This document shows, piece by piece, positions 1 to 8,651 of a stretch of DNA of 64,000 nucleotides. This DNA comes from Oxalicibacterium solurbis (GTDB taxonomy: Bacteria > Pseudomonadota > Gammaproteobacteria > Burkholderiales > Burkholderiaceae_D). The notes below the pieces were generated by a model that saw nothing but the letters and a program-made list of their open reading frames with translations, had not been told where the DNA came from and did no database searches. The position numbers and the translations under genes are program-made. Numbering within the stretch: the first letter of the stretch is position 1; each line of letters begins with the position of its first letter. The stretch covers positions 1-64,000 of the forward strand of contig NZ_BMDP01000003.1 in NCBI RefSeq assembly GCF_014635845.1. The letters run 5' to 3'.

Positions 1-103
1 ATGAACTACAAGACAAAAATTATTTAAATCAAAAAGTTAGGTGGGATTTTGGCAAATTTTGCAAGAATCCCGGCCGTCCCTCTATTTTACTCAAGTTTTA
101 TTA

Positions 104-114
104 GGGGACAGAGT
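104..114 (+). repeat. Left inverted repeat flanking the transposase gene
   Basis: GGGGACAGAGT lies just past the 3' end of the transposase gene. Its reverse-complement partner ACTCCGTCCCC is at 897-907 (one mismatch). The similarity extends outward, with ATTA or AATT before the G run. REP-associated transposases are commonly flanked by short palindromic or REP-like sequences, so these may mark the unit's edges. Confidence 0.55.
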
Positions 115-152
115 GATGTCATTATGTTCGAAATCCGGGAAATTCCGCACCA

Positions 153-857
153 TTACAGGGCTTCACCGGGCATGCTGCGGATCGGCCGGCCGCGCCGGGA
201 TGGACGTACGCGCCGTTGCGTCTGCCGCTCCAGCGCCTGCTTGAACTGGTCCGATCCCAATGGCCAGCCCTTCAGCGTGGCCTCGCTCAACTGGCGTACT
301 TCCCGCTCATCCAGCCCCTGTTCGATCTGACCACGATAGGTTGCTTCCCGCTCGAACGGTGTGTTGCCCAAAGACCAATACAAGGAGTGGTCGGTAATGA
401 CCGGATCGCTCTTGATGCCAACATGATGCTGGTAGCTCGACCAGGGATAATCGCCAGCCGATGGTGCCAGTCCGGCACGCACCGGATTCAGCTCGATATA
501 ACGCGAACACAGCATCAGATAACGTTCGGCATCGATCACGGTCGCCCGGTAGCGCCCCTGCCACAAGGTGCCGGTGCGATGGTATTTGTGGTTGAAGTAA
601 GGCACGTACAGCCGGCCTATCCATTGCATCATGCGCGACAGACCCTGCTCGTCGGACGGCGTCACCAACAGGTGCAGGTGATTGGGCATCAGGACATAGG
701 CGTGGATCGCCACCTTGAACTGGCGGCCGCCTTCGCGCAGACGGTCGAGGAAGAACAGATAGTCGGCAGTCTCACGGAAGATCAGCTGGCGGTCATTGCC
801 GCGCTGGATCACGTGATGCGGCTGATTGGGAACGACGAGTCGGGGAAGCCTGGCCAT
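153..857 (-). CDS. REP-associated tyrosine transposase (Y1_Tnp family)
   Basis: A 234-residue protein of the IS200/IS605-like Y1 transposase superfamily, in the REP-associated subgroup (RAYT). The N-terminus has the typical MARLPRLVVPNQPHHVIQRG opening. The metal-binding HUH-type motif is seen in MPNHLHLLV near residue 60. The likely catalytic tyrosine is in SRYIELNPVRAGL near residue 120, followed by the family motif YPWSSYQHH. The C-terminal 40 residues are rich in Arg, Gln and Pro, as usual. RAYTs act on single-stranded REP hairpins and are normally single-copy, domesticated genes rather than active insertion sequences. The frame is intact and the length is normal. Inverted GGGGAC repeats lie on both sides. 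I am confident of the family, not of mobility. Confidence 0.9.
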   Translation of the reverse strand: MARLPRLVVPNQPHHVIQRGNDRQLIFRETADYLFFLDRLREGGRQFKVAIHAYVLMPNHLHLLVTPSDEQGLSRMMQWIGRLYVPYFNHKYHRTGTLWQGRYRATVIDAERYLMLCSRYIELNPVRAGLAPSAGDYPWSSYQHHVGIKSDPVITDHSLYWSLGNTPFEREATYRGQIEQGLDEREVRQLSEATLKGWPLGSDQFKQALERQTQRRVRPSRRGRPIRSMPGEAL

Positions 858-896
858 GCGATGAAGATGGAAACGGGAGTCGCACCATCATATACG

Positions 897-907
897 ACTC
901 CGTCCCC
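897..907 (-). repeat. Right inverted repeat flanking the transposase gene
   Basis: ACTCCGTCCCC, the inverted partner of 104-114, lies 39 bases upstream of the transposase start and 14 bases from the end of the HDOD gene. Together with the left copy it would delimit a unit of about 0.8 kb containing only the transposase gene. Confidence 0.5.
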
Positions 908-921
908 AATTATCGACAGGC

Positions 922-2415
922 TCAGCGCATTGTCGCGGCCCAGGCCGGTTCCTTGTGGCAACGCTGTTCGATCGCCTTGACGACCAGCGCCCGCAATTCG
1001 TCCAGCAATACGACCTCGCCCGGCGCGATCTTCGAGACTGGCAGCGACGGATGCCAATCGCCGTAGATGAAACCGACCGGGTGGAAATTCAGCATCAGCG
1101 GCAGAATCACGAAACTGTGCGACGTGCCCAGTTCGTTCTGCCACCAGCGCGGCAACTTGCTGGCAAAACCGCGCGCACGCGCGTCCTCGACATAGATCAT
1201 CTTGTCGTTGGCAAGCGAGGCATGGAAGACATCGGGCTGGTAGGCATCGCTGAATTTCAGGCGCGGCAGCAATTCCTCCGTGCATTCGCCAAGACACATG
1301 CGCGCCACATAGCGGCCTTCTTCGTGATGGCGCAAAAAGGCGATCGCGCGACTCAGTCCCAGACCCTGATAAACGGTTTCCAGCGCCACCGTCATCATCT
1401 GCCCGGTGCTGGACGTCATCACTTCGCCGCACATGTCGGCGACGCCGCGCTGCAGGATATCGATGGAATCGGCCGGCTTCCCCAGCGGCAGCAGTAACTG
1501 CTTTTCCGGCTCGTCGGCGCCATTCTCGTCCGCCGTCTCTTGCTCGACATTCTTCTGCGCGGCATCGACGGCAACCAGCACCGCATCCGCCTCCAGCCCC
1601 AGCATGCCGGCATAGCCGTCGGCGATGTCCGCCAGATCCGCGGTCGCCACATCGTCTTCGCACAACACGGTGGCGCAGTGTGTCGACATCGTCGATACCG
1701 CTGCCAGCCATTCGGTATGTTCAAGCGGTTCGGCGATATCGATGCGCGGCGGCATGTCCGTCAGGCTGGCAACCAGCCCGTTCGGCAATCCCCAGCGCTT
1801 GCCGACCAGACGACCGATTTCGTCCAGCTTTAAACCAAGCACGCCTTGCGCCGCGTCGTTATTGGAAAGCCGCTTTTCCTCGGCCTCCTGCTGGATTTGC
1901 GCCCAATGTTCCGGCAGGTAGAAGGAAACCATCAGCCGGCCGAGCGAATGCAGGATGGAACTGACAACCACTTCCTCGGCATCGCGGCGCGCGGAAATCA
2001 GCGCCACCTGGCGCGCGATCTTCCCTGCCAGTACCGCCTTTTCCATCTCGTTGCGCGTTTCCGATGTGCCCAGCGAGGCGGCCGACAGGCCGTCGATCAG
2101 TTTCAATCCCAGCGCCAGATGGCCGATCGTTTCCGTGCCGAGCACGATGACGGCCTTGGAGACGGTGCTGATGCCCTGGCCGAATGCCGAATACATCGCG
2201 CTGTTGGCCAGCCGCAGCACACGCTGCGTCAGCGTCGGATCGGACAGGACGGTGCGCGTCATGCTGAATTCGCGGTCGTCTTCGCCGTGCATGGCGCCGA
2301 CGATCGCACTGACGACTTTCGAGAATCCGGGAAGATCGCCGCGTTGCCGCACGCGGGTCAACAGCAGATCGAGCGTTTTTTCCGGGCTCAGCGCAATGCT
2401 GTCATGTGTGTTCAT
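922..2415 (-). CDS. HDOD-domain signalling protein
   Basis: A 497-residue cytoplasmic protein. Residues about 25-230 form an HDOD domain (a degenerate HD relative): FSKVVSAIVGAMHGEDD, then LSDPTLTQRVLRLANSA, SKAVIVLGTETIGHLALG and SSILHSLGRLMVSFYLPEHW. The catalytic HD metal site is not preserved, as is usual in HDOD proteins. The C-terminal half (about 310-490) looks like a GAF-type sensory fold, but I cannot assign it firmly. It starts with ATG 18 bases after the stop of the GGDEF-EAL gene and is probably co-transcribed with it. HDOD proteins often act as scaffolds in cyclic-di-GMP, chemotaxis or stress signalling, so a shared pathway is likely. No target can be inferred. Confidence 0.85.
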   Translation of the reverse strand: MNTHDSIALSPEKTLDLLLTRVRQRGDLPGFSKVVSAIVGAMHGEDDREFSMTRTVLSDPTLTQRVLRLANSAMYSAFGQGISTVSKAVIVLGTETIGHLALGLKLIDGLSAASLGTSETRNEMEKAVLAGKIARQVALISARRDAEEVVVSSILHSLGRLMVSFYLPEHWAQIQQEAEEKRLSNNDAAQGVLGLKLDEIGRLVGKRWGLPNGLVASLTDMPPRIDIAEPLEHTEWLAAVSTMSTHCATVLCEDDVATADLADIADGYAGMLGLEADAVLVAVDAAQKNVEQETADENGADEPEKQLLLPLGKPADSIDILQRGVADMCGEVMTSSTGQMMTVALETVYQGLGLSRAIAFLRHHEEGRYVARMCLGECTEELLPRLKFSDAYQPDVFHASLANDKMIYVEDARARGFASKLPRWWQNELGTSHSFVILPLMLNFHPVGFIYGDWHPSLPVSKIAPGEVVLLDELRALVVKAIEQRCHKEPAWAATMR

Positions 2416-2433
2416 GAATCAAATTCTTGTTGC

Positions 2434-4137
2434 CTAGTTTTGCAGCGCTTCCGCGTCTGCCTTCAGTATTTCGATTACAGCATCCGGCAACATTGGACTA
2501 CCCGTATGAAACCCTTGTATCAGCGAACATCCCTGCGCGGACAGGAAGCGCAGCTGATGTTCGTTTTCCACACCTTCCGCCACCGTCAGCAGACTCAGAT
2601 GGCTGGCAAGGCTCAGCACCACATTGCAGATCGCCGCATCCTTGACGGAATCCGGCAGATCGCGGATGAAGGTGCGATCGATCTTCAGTGCAGCGATCGG
2701 GAATCTCTTCAGATAGACCAGCGACGAATAGCCGGTCCCGAAATCGTCGATCGCGATGCGCACGCCGCGGCTGGCAATTCTAGTCAAAAGCTGCTCGGCA
2801 TGCTCGGGATCCGCCATCAGGATGCCTTCGGTGATTTCCAGCAGCAATTGATGGCCATCGAGACCGGACAGGCGGATCGCATCGTCGACCGTCGTGATGA
2901 ACTGGTCGTTGCGGAACTGTCGCGGGCTGACGTTGACCGATACATACAACGGGCGGCCGGCCGCTTCCTCGAAACGCTTCAGCTGCACGCAGGCGGCCTT
3001 CAAGGCCCAGGCGCCGAGCAGATGAATGAGGCCGTTTTCCTCGGCCATCGGGATGAACTGCGCCGGCGACACCAGGCCGATGTCCGGCCGCATCCAGCGC
3101 ATCAGCGCCTCGAAACCCATGATCTGGCCGCTGTGTGCATCGACGATAGGCTGATAGTGCAGCAGGAATTCGCCGTTGCGCACCGCCTCGAACATCGCCG
3201 CTTCCATCGACACGTCATGCTCGACCTGATCGAACGCCATCTGGTTGTAGACGATGCAACGCGCCTTGCCGAGTTCCTTGGCGCGGTACATCGCGGTATC
3301 GGCGTGCGCCAGCAGCTTGACGTCGCTATCGCCGTGGATCGGATAGATCGCCGCACCGATCGACGTGCTGACATACAGCGTATTGCCGTTGATCTCGAAC
3401 GGCAGCTGCATGCCGGAAATCATGCGGCGCGCAATGTTGTGAATCTCGTGTTCGTCGATCACGCCCGGCAGCACCGCGACGAATTCATCACCGCCGACGC
3501 GTGCCAGCGTATCGCCGTCGCGCAAGGTCATGCGCAGGCGATCCGCCGCCACACGCAGCAACACATCGCCGACCGGATGGCCGAGCGCATCGTTGACCTT
3601 CTTGAAACCATCCAGATCGAGTGCGATCACCGTGAAGCCCGCACTGCTGCGGCGCGACTGCGCAACCGTCATGCGCAAGCGGTCGGCCAGCAGCGAACGA
3701 TTCGGCAGGCCGGTCAATTCGTCATGCGTGGCGATATGGCGCAAGCGCTCTTCCGTTGCATGCAAACCCGAGACGTCGCGGCCGACGACCAGAATCTCGA
3801 GTGTCCGTGTTTCGTCCGTCTCGCACGCGATCATTTCCAGTTCGAACCAGACTGCGCCGGCCTGCGTCATCAGACGCACGTTGACACGTGTGACCTCACG
3901 CGATTCCACCGCCTGCCGCAGCGCCGCCTCGATTGCATGACGATCCGACGGACGCACCAGATCGAACAGGTTCAGCCCCGTCAACGGCGTAGCGCCATCC
4001 AGCCCGATGGCGCCGACGGCGCGCTGGCTGGCATACCGGATATCCCCTCGCGCATCGAGTCGCAACACCACCTCGCCAGCCACTTCCATCAGACTGGAAA
4101 GCCGGACATCGGACAAGTCGTTACGCTGTGGTGACAT
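2434..4137 (-). CDS. PAS-GGDEF-EAL bifunctional cyclic-di-GMP protein
   Basis: A 567-residue protein with a PAS domain (about 10-130), a GGDEF domain with intact motif (215-219) and an RxxD inhibitory site five residues before it, then an EAL domain. In the EAL domain EAL is at 343-345, with VNVSPRQF, the glutamate in LLLEITEG, the metal-binding DDFGTGYSSL and the lysine in ALKIDRTF. Both domains therefore look catalytically competent, so it could make or degrade cyclic-di-GMP. No membrane segment is seen, so it is cytosolic. I chose ATG at 4137; the frame stays open to a TTG at 4275, but those extra 46 residues look non-coding. No strong ribosome-binding site precedes either start. It is followed closely by the HDOD gene. 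Confidence 0.9.
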   Translation of the reverse strand: MSPQRNDLSDVRLSSLMEVAGEVVLRLDARGDIRYASQRAVGAIGLDGATPLTGLNLFDLVRPSDRHAIEAALRQAVESREVTRVNVRLMTQAGAVWFELEMIACETDETRTLEILVVGRDVSGLHATEERLRHIATHDELTGLPNRSLLADRLRMTVAQSRRSSAGFTVIALDLDGFKKVNDALGHPVGDVLLRVAADRLRMTLRDGDTLARVGGDEFVAVLPGVIDEHEIHNIARRMISGMQLPFEINGNTLYVSTSIGAAIYPIHGDSDVKLLAHADTAMYRAKELGKARCIVYNQMAFDQVEHDVSMEAAMFEAVRNGEFLLHYQPIVDAHSGQIMGFEALMRWMRPDIGLVSPAQFIPMAEENGLIHLLGAWALKAACVQLKRFEEAAGRPLYVSVNVSPRQFRNDQFITTVDDAIRLSGLDGHQLLLEITEGILMADPEHAEQLLTRIASRGVRIAIDDFGTGYSSLVYLKRFPIAALKIDRTFIRDLPDSVKDAAICNVVLSLASHLSLLTVAEGVENEHQLRFLSAQGCSLIQGFHTGSPMLPDAVIEILKADAEALQN

Positions 4138-4479
4138 GCTTGAAGAATTGGAGGTTGGGGGGAATGGCCTTGCCGCCGCGGAGAAAGATCGCTTTATGAC
4201 AAACCTGAAAAATTCTCGCAGGAGTGGCAATTTCACAATCCTGAAATGTAAAAACCTGCAAACAGAACGCTTCAAATCTTAATGCAGCGCGAAGGAAAAG
4301 AATAGGAAAGTTTGCATGAAAAAAACGAAACTGCACCGCCGACATGCCATATGCATCGGCCATTGTGTCCAGATAGTCATCTGGCGGCGTCGTGCATCGA
4401 AATGCAAAATTGAAGCCGCAACAATGTAAAACGCACATGCCGCCTGTTTTCGGATCGACTGCCATTGTCAGCGCGGCAC
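4138..4479. other. Intergenic stretch between two GGDEF genes
   Basis: 342 bases without a convincing gene. It holds the leader of the GGDEF-EAL gene and the tail after the PAS-GGDEF gene. A perfect inverted repeat CCAGAT-agtc-ATCTGG at 4369-4384 has no following T-run, so it is not a clear terminator. AT-rich stretches near 4250-4330 could hold a minus-strand promoter, but I see no convincing -10/-35 pair. Confidence 0.4.
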
Positions 4480-5805
4480 TCAACGCCCATCGGACGCCAT
4501 CGGCGGGCAATCCGCGGATTGCCCGCCAAGGCTTCTGGCGGCATGCTTGACGGCATACATCGCCGCATCGGCATGATGCAACAGCGCCTGCGCCTCTTCG
4601 CCATGTTCGGGATAGAAGGCAATACCGATGCTGGGCGATATCGTCAGCACATCGTCATTCACGCTGACCGGGCGCTGCAGCGCCGCACGGATCTTGTCCG
4701 CCACCCGCGCAGCCTCTTCGCGTGCGTGCAATCCTTCCAGCAATACGATGAATTCGTCGCCACCGATACGCGCCACCGTATCGGCATCGCGCACACAATG
4801 TTTCAGGCGATCCGCAGCTTCCCGCAACAGCACATCTCCGGCCGCATGACCATAGCTGTCGTTGATTTCCTTGAAGCGATCCAGATCCAGATACAGCAAC
4901 GCCATGCAGTCGCGATTGCGCCGCGCGCGAATCAGTGCCGTTTCCAGACGATCGTGCAACAACCGGCGGTTCGGCAGATCGGTCAATTCGTCGTATTGCG
5001 CCGTGTGCTGCAGGCGTTCCTGCTGACGCTTGCATTCGATCGCCTCGGCAATGCGGCCTGCAAGCGGGGACAGCAGCTCGCCGTCCCTTTCCACATAGTT
5101 TCCCGCCCCATCCGTCGCCAGCAGCATGGCGCCAACCGGGCCGCGCTCCGAATGCAGCGGCATCATCAGGATGTTGCCGTCGACAGCGAGTTCCGCTGCC
5201 GACGATGGCCGGCCATGTCTTTCCGCACAGAAGGCCCCGGCAGCAAGCACCTGCAGATCGAAACACGCACTATCCCTTTGGCAGGGAAATGCCGGTCGGC
5301 CGTTCTTTTCGTCACATACGGCGACGGCAAACGATACAAACGGCAAGAGCATGCCGACGATGTCGCGCAACCGGGCGATCAGTTCCGGCAGATCGCCTGC
5401 TGCATGTGCCGCCTCGGAAATCATGTGGAGCGCTGTCTGCACGGATTCGGTGCGTTTGTATTCGGTGATGTCGCGCGCCACAGCAATGCGCAGCCGGTCC
5501 TTTTCCGACCAGCGCGCCGTCCACATGATGTGGACAATGCCGCCGCCCTTGCGGACATAGCGATTCTCGAAATGCAGATTGGGATGGCCGGACATGATTT
5601 CTGCGGCGGCATTCAGCGTACGCTCGCGATCCTCTGGAAAAACCAGCGCAATCATCGGCGTGCCGATCAGCTCGTCCGAACGGTAGCCGAAAATGCGCTC
5701 GCACGCTGCGCTCAGGTAGACAAAATAGCCGGCCTCATCCACCACGCAGACGGCATCGAGTATCAGATCGGCAAAGCCGGAAAAATCGGTCTTGTTGAAT
5801 GTCAT
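4480..5805 (-). CDS. PAS-GGDEF diguanylate cyclase
   Basis: A 441-residue cytoplasmic protein. The N-terminal PAS domain (about 5-125) reads LILDAVCVVDEAGYFVYLSA and ends with a PAC-like MWTARWSEKDR. The middle (about 135-265) resembles a GAF fold. The C-terminal GGDEF domain has IGGDEF at 347-352 and an RxxD product-inhibition site (RDAD) five residues before the motif, so it is predicted to be an active, feedback-inhibited cyclase making cyclic-di-GMP from two GTP. I chose ATG at 5805; the frame runs open upstream, but that segment overlaps tauE in another frame and looks spurious. It lies upstream of, and in the same direction as, the GGDEF-EAL gene, separated by 342 bases, so it probably has separate control. 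Confidence 0.9.
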   Translation of the reverse strand: MTFNKTDFSGFADLILDAVCVVDEAGYFVYLSAACERIFGYRSDELIGTPMIALVFPEDRERTLNAAAEIMSGHPNLHFENRYVRKGGGIVHIMWTARWSEKDRLRIAVARDITEYKRTESVQTALHMISEAAHAAGDLPELIARLRDIVGMLLPFVSFAVAVCDEKNGRPAFPCQRDSACFDLQVLAAGAFCAERHGRPSSAAELAVDGNILMMPLHSERGPVGAMLLATDGAGNYVERDGELLSPLAGRIAEAIECKRQQERLQHTAQYDELTDLPNRRLLHDRLETALIRARRNRDCMALLYLDLDRFKEINDSYGHAAGDVLLREAADRLKHCVRDADTVARIGGDEFIVLLEGLHAREEAARVADKIRAALQRPVSVNDDVLTISPSIGIAFYPEHGEEAQALLHHADAAMYAVKHAARSLGGQSADCPPMASDGR

Positions 5806-5933
5806 GAAACGGACCACGTAAACCAATGCGCGTTTTATCCCGGGCCGCAATGCGACAGGCGTTCGTATTATATAGAGACGCCATCGAGAAGCGCCATTTA
5901 TTGCGTAGCCCGCATCATGAAGAAAGTCACAAA

Positions 5934-5946
5934 CCTGCAAAGCAGG
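5934..5946 (-). terminator. Weak hairpin after tauE-like gene
   Basis: CCTGC-aaa-GCAGG just beyond the tauE-like stop, followed on the minus strand by TTT then mixed sequence. The stem is only five base pairs and the T-run is short, so termination here is uncertain. Confidence 0.25.
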
Positions 5947-5954
5947 CACGATGC

Positions 5955-6704
5955 CTACAATGCGCGTCCTATGAAGACGCTGCCGGCCAGCAGACAGAGC
6001 ACACCGACGAATCGCCGTACCGCAATTTCGTCGACACGATGGGTAACATAGGCGCCCAGCAAGACGCCCAGGATCTCGAAAGCCGTGATGAAGAAAGCCA
6101 GGCTGTAATCGATATGGCCAAGATGCAGATTCGCGATCGAGCCGGACAAGGCGCCGACGATCTGCAGCACCTGCCCGATACCGATCGACATCAGGATCGA
6201 AAAACCGAACAGTGCCATCAACGGAACCGATAGCGCCGGCCCGCCGATGCCGGTCAGACCGGACAAGAAGCCGGTCAATGCACCGATACCGAACAGCGCC
6301 AGCCAGCGGCCGCGTGCGCCATACGGCAGCCGCAACACATACTGACCGCCTCTCGCCGCCAATGCATAAATGCCCGCAGCCAGAATGACGATACCGAGCA
6401 CCAGCGACAGCATCGCGGCGCTCAGCAGCGAACCGGTCCATGCGCCACCAAATCCCGTCATGGCCGCGCCGAGACACACCGGCACCGCCGTATTCCAGTC
6501 TATGGTTCCCTGCCGGTGAAAATAGAAGGCGCCGACCAGTCCGGTAAAGATGAAGGTGAACAGCGCCGTCGCCATTCCCTGATGCAGTGTCAGGCCGGTC
6601 AACAGCACCAGTGCCGGCGCCATGAAAAACCCGCCGATCCCGGCAGCGCCGACCAATGCGCCGATTCCGATGGAAATCAGGATCAAGCTGACATAGGTCG
6701 TCAT
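5955..6704 (-). CDS. TauE/SafE-family sulfite/sulfonate exporter
   Basis: A 249-residue integral inner-membrane protein with about eight hydrophobic segments in the two-fold repeat typical of TauE/SafE (DUF81). The signature glycine-rich loops are present: GALVGAAGIGGFFMAPALVL in the first half and LTGFLSGLTGIGGPALSVPL in the second. Members export sulfite, sulfoacetate or other organosulfur anions, though many are uncharacterised. It has its own leader after etfA, containing a TATAAT box and a 22-bp element shared with the promoter of the AprA-like operon, so it is probably co-regulated with that cluster. In taurine and sulfonate catabolism such proteins remove toxic sulfite. The sulfur role here is inferred from family and context. 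Confidence 0.9.
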   Translation of the reverse strand: MTTYVSLILISIGIGALVGAAGIGGFFMAPALVLLTGLTLHQGMATALFTFIFTGLVGAFYFHRQGTIDWNTAVPVCLGAAMTGFGGAWTGSLLSAAMLSLVLGIVILAAGIYALAARGGQYVLRLPYGARGRWLALFGIGALTGFLSGLTGIGGPALSVPLMALFGFSILMSIGIGQVLQIVGALSGSIANLHLGHIDYSLAFFITAFEILGVLLGAYVTHRVDEIAVRRFVGVLCLLAGSVFIGRAL

Positions 6705-6736
6705 GGCGCTCCGGGTTATGGCACGTGGAATTTCAT

Positions 6737-6742
6737 ATTATA
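6737..6742 (-). promoter_or_regulatory. -10 box of the tauE-like gene
   Basis: TATAAT on the minus strand, 32 bases before the ATG. No good -35 is seen: TTTACT at 19-bp spacing or TACTGC at 17-bp spacing. It overlaps the shared 22-bp element at 6738-6759, so a bound protein would block RNA polymerase. Confidence 0.5.
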
Positions 6743-6759
6743 ACTTGTTATAACCAGTT
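6738..6759 (-). promoter_or_regulatory. Putative GntR operator before tauE-like gene
   Basis: Read on the minus strand this is AACTGGTTAT followed directly by AACAAGTTAT and AA: two half-sites repeating every 10 bp. The same 22 positions occur at 16452-16473 before the AprA-like gene with only three differences, all G/A transitions. It lies over the -10 region, a repressor-like position. The most likely ligand is the HutC-type regulator encoded at 16763-17491, which is inference. Confidence 0.65.
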
Positions 6760-6773
6760 GCAGTAAACAAAAA

Positions 6774-7733
6774 TCAGGCCGCCTTCTCCAGATCGCCTCC
6801 CGCTGCTACCAGCGCCTGCACCAGTTCCGGCACGATCTGGAACAGGTCACCGACCAGTCCGTAATCGGCCACGCCAAAGATGGGCGCATCCGGGTCCTGG
6901 TTGATCGCGACGATCACGCGGGAATCCGTCATGCCGGCCAGATGCTGGATGGCGCCGGAAATGCCGATGGCGATGTAGAGTTCGGGCGCGACCACCTTGC
7001 CGGTCTGCCCCACCTGCAGATCGTTCGGCACGAAGCCGGCGTCGACAGCGGCACGCGACGCGCCGACGGCAGCGCCAAGACGATCGGCCAGCGGATCGAG
7101 AATCCGGAAATTTTCCTGCGATCCAAGACCGCGCCCGCCGGCGACCACCACGCGCGCTGCCGTCAGTTCCGGCCGGGCCGAAACCGCCAGTTCGCGCGAC
7201 AACAGACGTGTCTTGCCAGCGTCCGCCGCGACCGCGACTGCCTCGATGACGGCATTGCCACCATGGGCCGCCTGTACAAAACCGGTCGTACGCACGGTCA
7301 GCACACACGGGCTGTCCTGTGACTGCACGGTCGCGATTGCATTACCGGCATGAATCGGTCGCTCGAAGATATCGTGAGCCTGCACACAGGTAACGTCCGA
7401 CAGTTGGCCGACACCCAGCAACGCCGCCACACGCGGCAGCACGCTCTTGCCCTGCGCGGTGGCCGCCGCCACCACATGCGTATAGTGCGCAGCCAGCGCA
7501 AACGCTTGTGCCGCAAGATTTTCAGGCAGGCCATCTGCGAGATGCGGCGCATCGGCCAGCAACACTTTCTCCACGCCGGCAACGCCGGCGGCCGCCTGCG
7601 CCACGGCCTGGCAGCCGGCGCCCGCCACCAGCACATGCACAGCGCCACCGCATTGCGCCGCTGCGGTAATGGCATGCAGCGTGGCCGGATGCAGCGCTGC
7701 ATTGTCGTGTTCGGCGAGAACCAATGTCGTCAT
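6774..7733 (-). CDS. etfA: Electron transfer flavoprotein alpha subunit
   Basis: A 319-residue EtfA/FixB protein. The C-terminal FAD domain is canonical: [62 protein letters not shown] and [20 protein letters not shown]. With EtfB it forms a soluble FAD/AMP heterodimer that passes electrons between flavoprotein dehydrogenases or ferredoxins and the quinone pool. It follows etfB by 40 bases, is in normal EtfB-EtfA order, and is the last gene before tauE. Placed with a ferredoxin reductase and an AprA-like oxidoreductase, this copy is probably dedicated to that system rather than to fatty-acid oxidation. Whether the genome has another etf pair cannot be seen here. Confidence 0.95.
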   Translation of the reverse strand: MTTLVLAEHDNAALHPATLHAITAAAQCGGAVHVLVAGAGCQAVAQAAAGVAGVEKVLLADAPHLADGLPENLAAQAFALAAHYTHVVAAATAQGKSVLPRVAALLGVGQLSDVTCVQAHDIFERPIHAGNAIATVQSQDSPCVLTVRTTGFVQAAHGGNAVIEAVAVAADAGKTRLLSRELAVSARPELTAARVVVAGGRGLGSQENFRILDPLADRLGAAVGASRAAVDAGFVPNDLQVGQTGKVVAPELYIAIGISGAIQHLAGMTDSRVIVAINQDPDAPIFGVADYGLVGDLFQIVPELVQALVAAGGDLEKAA

Positions 7734-7773
7734 GAGGATTCCTTTCCTTTCGTCGTTCCGTTCGGGGCATGCG

Positions 7774-8532
7774 TTACAACACGCCGGCTTCGTCGCGCAG
7801 CCGCGCCATCAGCGTCGCCACATCGTCGACACGCACGCCGGGCTGGCGCTGCGGTGGCTCGGCCACCTTCAGCGTCGTCCAGCGCGGTGCGATGTCGGCG
7901 CCGAGCTCGGCTGCCGGTAGCGTTTCCAGCGGCTTCTTTTTCGATTTCATCAGGTTCGGCAGGCTGACAAAGCGCGGCTCGTTCAGGCGCAGATCCGCCG
8001 TCAATACCGCCGGCAGCCTCAGTTCCAGCCGCTCGATGCCGCCGTCGATCTCGCGCACGACCTCGATTGCGCCGCCATCCGGTGCCGCCATCGACACTTG
8101 CGACACCGCCGTCGCCTGCGGCCAGTCCAGCAGCGCTGCCAGCATCTGGCCGGTCTGGTTGCAATCGTCGTCGATCGCCTGCTTGCCGAGGATCGCCAGT
8201 TGCGGCTGTTCGCGCGCGACGATCGCCGCCAGCAGGCGCGCCACCGCCAGCGGCTGCAATTCGACATCGGTTTCGACCAGGATCGCGCGGTCCGCGCCGA
8301 TCGCCAACGCAGTGCGCAAGGTGTCCTGCGAGGCCGCCGTACCGCAGGAAACCGCAATCACTTCGCTTGCCCTGCCCGCTTCCTTCAGTCGCACCGCCTC
8401 CTCGACGGCGATCTCGTCGAACGGATTGATCGCCATCTTCACGTTGGCCAGCTCGACACCGCTGCCATCCTGCCGCACGCGGACCTTGACATTGGCATCC
8501 ACCACCCGCTTCACCGGGACCAGTACTTTCAT
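7774..8532 (-). CDS. etfB: Electron transfer flavoprotein beta subunit
   Basis: A 252-residue EtfB/FixA protein starting [19 protein letters not shown], with the AMP-binding features [38 protein letters not shown] and the family signature [22 protein letters not shown]. It is near usual length. It partners the EtfA encoded 40 bases downstream. A 119-base gap separates it from the upstream ferredoxin-NADP reductase gene. That gap contains a small hairpin (CCGCAT-cgtcg-ATGCGG, 8604-8620) without a T-run, so transcription probably continues through. Confidence 0.95.
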   Translation of the reverse strand: MKVLVPVKRVVDANVKVRVRQDGSGVELANVKMAINPFDEIAVEEAVRLKEAGRASEVIAVSCGTAASQDTLRTALAIGADRAILVETDVELQPLAVARLLAAIVAREQPQLAILGKQAIDDDCNQTGQMLAALLDWPQATAVSQVSMAAPDGGAIEVVREIDGGIERLELRLPAVLTADLRLNEPRFVSLPNLMKSKKKPLETLPAAELGADIAPRWTTLKVAEPPQRQPGVRVDDVATLMARLRDEAGVL

Positions 8533-8651
8533 CGTCGCTCCTTCCAGTTCGGATTCGGTTCCATTGCGACACCTTGCGCAACAGCAGGCAAGACGCCGCC
8601 CTGCCGCATCGTCGATGCGGTTCGTTCATTGCAGCAAAGGGAAAGGGCGGC

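Noticed and set aside
1-27. Short ATG-to-stop frame at the window edge
   Set aside because: Only eight codons; it could be the tail of an upstream gene, but nothing supports this.
1846-4134. Long open frame on the plus strand across the HDOD and GGDEF-EAL genes
   Set aside because: It is antisense to two well-supported genes, low in complexity (Arg/His/Gln-rich) and has no recognisable domain. It results from high-GC codon bias.
8604-8620. Hairpin CCGCAT-cgtcg-ATGCGG between the reductase and etfB as a terminator
   Set aside because: No T-run follows on the minus strand and the genes on both sides appear to belong together. It may be an mRNA-processing site at most.
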